Shown here piece after piece: positions 6,135 to 7,548 of a DNA stretch of 7,548 nucleotides. A program made the translations under genes and the position numbers. Below the pieces are notes generated by a model. The model saw only the letters and a list, made by a program, of their open reading frames with translations. It was not told the origin of the DNA and did no database searches. Every line of letters begins with the position of its first letter. The stretch's first letter is position 1. The DNA comes from Saprospiraceae bacterium (GTDB taxonomy: Bacteria > Bacteroidota > Bacteroidia > Chitinophagales > Saprospiraceae): positions 1 through 7,548 of the forward strand of contig SLKL01000181.1 in assembly GCA_007134625.1 (NCBI GenBank). Reading direction: 5' to 3'.

Positions 6135-6154
6135 CCCCCAACTGAGGTTGGTGG
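6135..6154 (-). terminator. GC-rich hairpin after uvrA, possible terminator
   Basis: CCCCCAAC, loop TGAG, GTTGGTGG: five contiguous pairs, one C-T mismatch, then two more G-C pairs. It lies 44 bases beyond the uvrA stop. It is the most stable-looking hairpin in the spacer, but no T-run follows on the minus strand, so termination is only a guess. Confidence 0.35.
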
Positions 6155-6198
6155 GTTCAATTAATAGCTTCTAATAATTTCAAAACTTGTTTCACATT

Positions 6199-7548
6199 TT
6201 ATTTTGAAAATCTACCAAGCTTTTCTTTAAGATGCTTGCCTGTATGAGATTCCTTCACTTCCATCAAATCTTCACAAGTACCCTGAAAAACGAGTTCGCC
6301 ACCCTGATCGCCACCTTCCGGACCAAGGTCAATTATCCAGTCTGCACTTTTGATGACCTCCAGATTGTGCTCTATAATCAGAACGGTATGCCCCCTGTCC
6401 ATGAGTTCAGATATGGCTTTCAAAAACTTGCCGATATCCTGAAAATGCAAACCTGTGGTCGGCTCGTCAAAAATAAAAATCGTCGGTGAAGTCGAACCAC
6501 CGGATTGAAGGAAAAACGCGAGTTTAACCCGTTGTGCTTCTCCACCGGAAAGGGTACTGCTCGACTGACCGAGTTTGATGTATCCGAGTCCGACATCGTT
6601 TAAGGGTTTGAGTTTTTTGATGATGGACTTTTCCTCTTTAAAAAATTCAAGTGCCTCTTCAATCGACAGTTCGAGAATCTCGAAGATGTTTTTATCCTTG
6701 TACTTTACCTGAAGGACTTCGGGTTTGAAGCGCTGACCTTTGCAATCCTCACATAACAATCTGACATCTGCCAGAAACTGCATCTCCACGGTTACATAAC
6801 CTTCACCTTGACAAGTTTCGCACCTTCCGCCTTTTACATTGAAGCTGAAATAACCCGGTTCATAGCCGCGGATTTTTGACAACTGTTGTGAAGCCATTAA
6901 TTTTCTGATCTCATCCCATGCTTTGACATAAGTAACGGGATTGGAGCGGGAAGACCGACCAATAGGATTTTGTGAAACCCACTCCACAGCACTGAGTTTT
7001 TTAAATTCACCTTTGAGTTCTTTCCATTTGTCACCTTGGTGTACGTATTCATCGCCCAGCTCTTTTTTCAGTGCAGGATAAAGAATATCGCGAACCAAAG
7101 TGGACTTACCGGAGCCGGAAACACCGGTTACTACAGTTAATTTACTCAATGGTACTTTTACATCAATTCCGAGTATGTTATTAGCTCGCGCACCGGTCAA
7201 TTCGATAAAACCTTTGTCCCGTCTTTTTCTTTCGGGCATCAGGACCTCTTTGGTTCCGGTCAGGTATTCAGCGGTAAGACTACCTTTGGGATTTTTGAAA
7301 AGCTCGGCTGCGGAACCATTATAGCAAACTGTACCCCCGTGAACCCCGGCTTCAGGGCCTATTTCCACCAGGTGATCGGCATTGAGTAAAATATCCTCTT
7401 CGTGCTCTACTACAATCACGGTATTGTGCAAGTCGCGCAGGTCTTTCAGCACGGAAAGCAAATTGCCGGTATCTCTTGGATGCAAACCTATACTCGGCTC
7501 ATCGAGTATGTAAAGCGATCGGGTAAGATTGGAACTGAGGAGCCTCGT
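6199..7548 (-). CDS. uvrA: UvrA, excinuclease ABC subunit A, C-terminal half (5' end outside the window)
   Basis: The frame is open to the window edge and encodes 449 residues. It begins inside the first ATPase domain, with Walker B/D-loop LYILDEPSIGLHPRD (about 12-26 from the edge) and the VVEHEED His switch. The second ABC domain has Walker A GVSGSGKST (142-150), a zinc finger of form CX2C-X19-CX2C (Cys243, 246, 266, 269), signature LSGGEAQ (333-339), Walker B IFIFDEPTTGLH (357-368) and switch His394. UvrA dimers detect bulky DNA lesions and load UvrB in nucleotide excision repair. All second-domain motifs are intact. The stretch VSQNPIGRSSRSNP, where many UvrAs have VDQSPIGRTPRSNP, and EMQFLADVRLLCEDC fit one of the two UvrA paralogues often found in Bacteroidota, so this may be the second copy of the genome. 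About half of a 930-950 residue protein is missing upstream. There is no clear operon partner within the window. Confidence 0.96.
   Translation of the reverse strand, partial: TRLLSSNLTRSLYILDEPSIGLHPRDTGNLLSVLKDLRDLHNTVIVVEHEEDILLNADHLVEIGPEAGVHGGTVCYNGSAAELFKNPKGSLTAEYLTGTKEVLMPERKRRDKGFIELTGARANNILGIDVKVPLSKLTVVTGVSGSGKSTLVRDILYPALKKELGDEYVHQGDKWKELKGEFKKLSAVEWVSQNPIGRSSRSNPVTYVKAWDEIRKLMASQQLSKIRGYEPGYFSFNVKGGRCETCQGEGYVTVEMQFLADVRLLCEDCKGQRFKPEVLQVKYKDKNIFEILELSIEEALEFFKEEKSIIKKLKPLNDVGLGYIKLGQSSSTLSGGEAQRVKLAFFLQSGGSTSPTIFIFDEPTTGLHFQDIGKFLKAISELMDRGHTVLIIEHNLEVIKSADWIIDLGPEGGDQGGELVFQGTCEDLMEVKESHTGKHLKEKLGRFSK

Larger units (their letters stand above)
5709..6198. other. 490-base spacer between uvrA and the protease gene, no gene seen
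   Basis: Both flanking genes point left, so this holds the uvrA 3' end and the protease 5' region. I find no reading frame with protein-like character, no tRNA and no recognisable RNA. It is rich in TTAAG/CTTAA words (5895-5965) and in inverted repeats, listed separately, plus a short GTTCGGT-type repeat at 6108-6121. It reads as repeat-laden intergenic DNA. Confidence 0.7.

Noticed and set aside
1..7548. CRISPR array, tRNA, rRNA, insertion sequence or integrase
   Set aside because: No regularly spaced repeats, no cloverleaf-like or rRNA sequence, no transposase-like protein and no terminal inverted repeats were seen.

Overview
The window looks like chromosomal DNA from a member of the Bacteroidota. 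The coding style, the lack of strong Shine-Dalgarno sites, a candidate TAnnTTTG-type -7 box and the resemblance of the UvrA and tricorn-like proteins to Bacteroidota relatives all point there. This is inference from the sequence alone; no database was searched.

Layout. (1) Positions 1-1470, plus strand, AT-rich: the end of a RelE/ParE-family toxin, two decayed reading frames (a weak one at 200-320 and a convincing one at 365-748), then an intact antitoxin/VapC (PIN) pair whose genes overlap. (2) Positions 1584-2316, minus strand: a displaced, truncated copy of the 3' end of the protease gene (1584 to about 1870), the first 29 codons of a DUF3368-type PIN toxin (1953-2042), and its apparently intact UPF0175-family antitoxin (2035-2292). 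(3) Positions 2436-5708, minus strand: a full-length 1090-residue secreted tricorn-like S41 peptidase. (4) Positions 5709-6198: a 490-base spacer with no gene but several inverted repeats and a possible protease promoter. (5) Positions 6199-7548, minus strand: the C-terminal half of UvrA, running off the window edge.

The main story is the left third. Within 2.3 kb it holds parts of three toxin-antitoxin modules (one complete, one cut by the window edge, one with the toxin truncated), a frame-broken gene, and a second copy of the neighbouring protease's last 83 codons about 93% identical to the first. The decayed UPF0175/DUF3368 module lies between the two protease 3' ends, which are direct repeats. 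That layout fits either an element that inserted at the 3' end of the protease gene and rebuilt it, or a tandem duplication followed by a deletion that cut both the toxin and the second protease copy. The right two thirds are ordinary core-type genes. I see no CRISPR array, tRNA, rRNA, transposase or integrase. The best candidates for something new are the rearrangement scar and the unidentified decayed gene, not an intact novel system.
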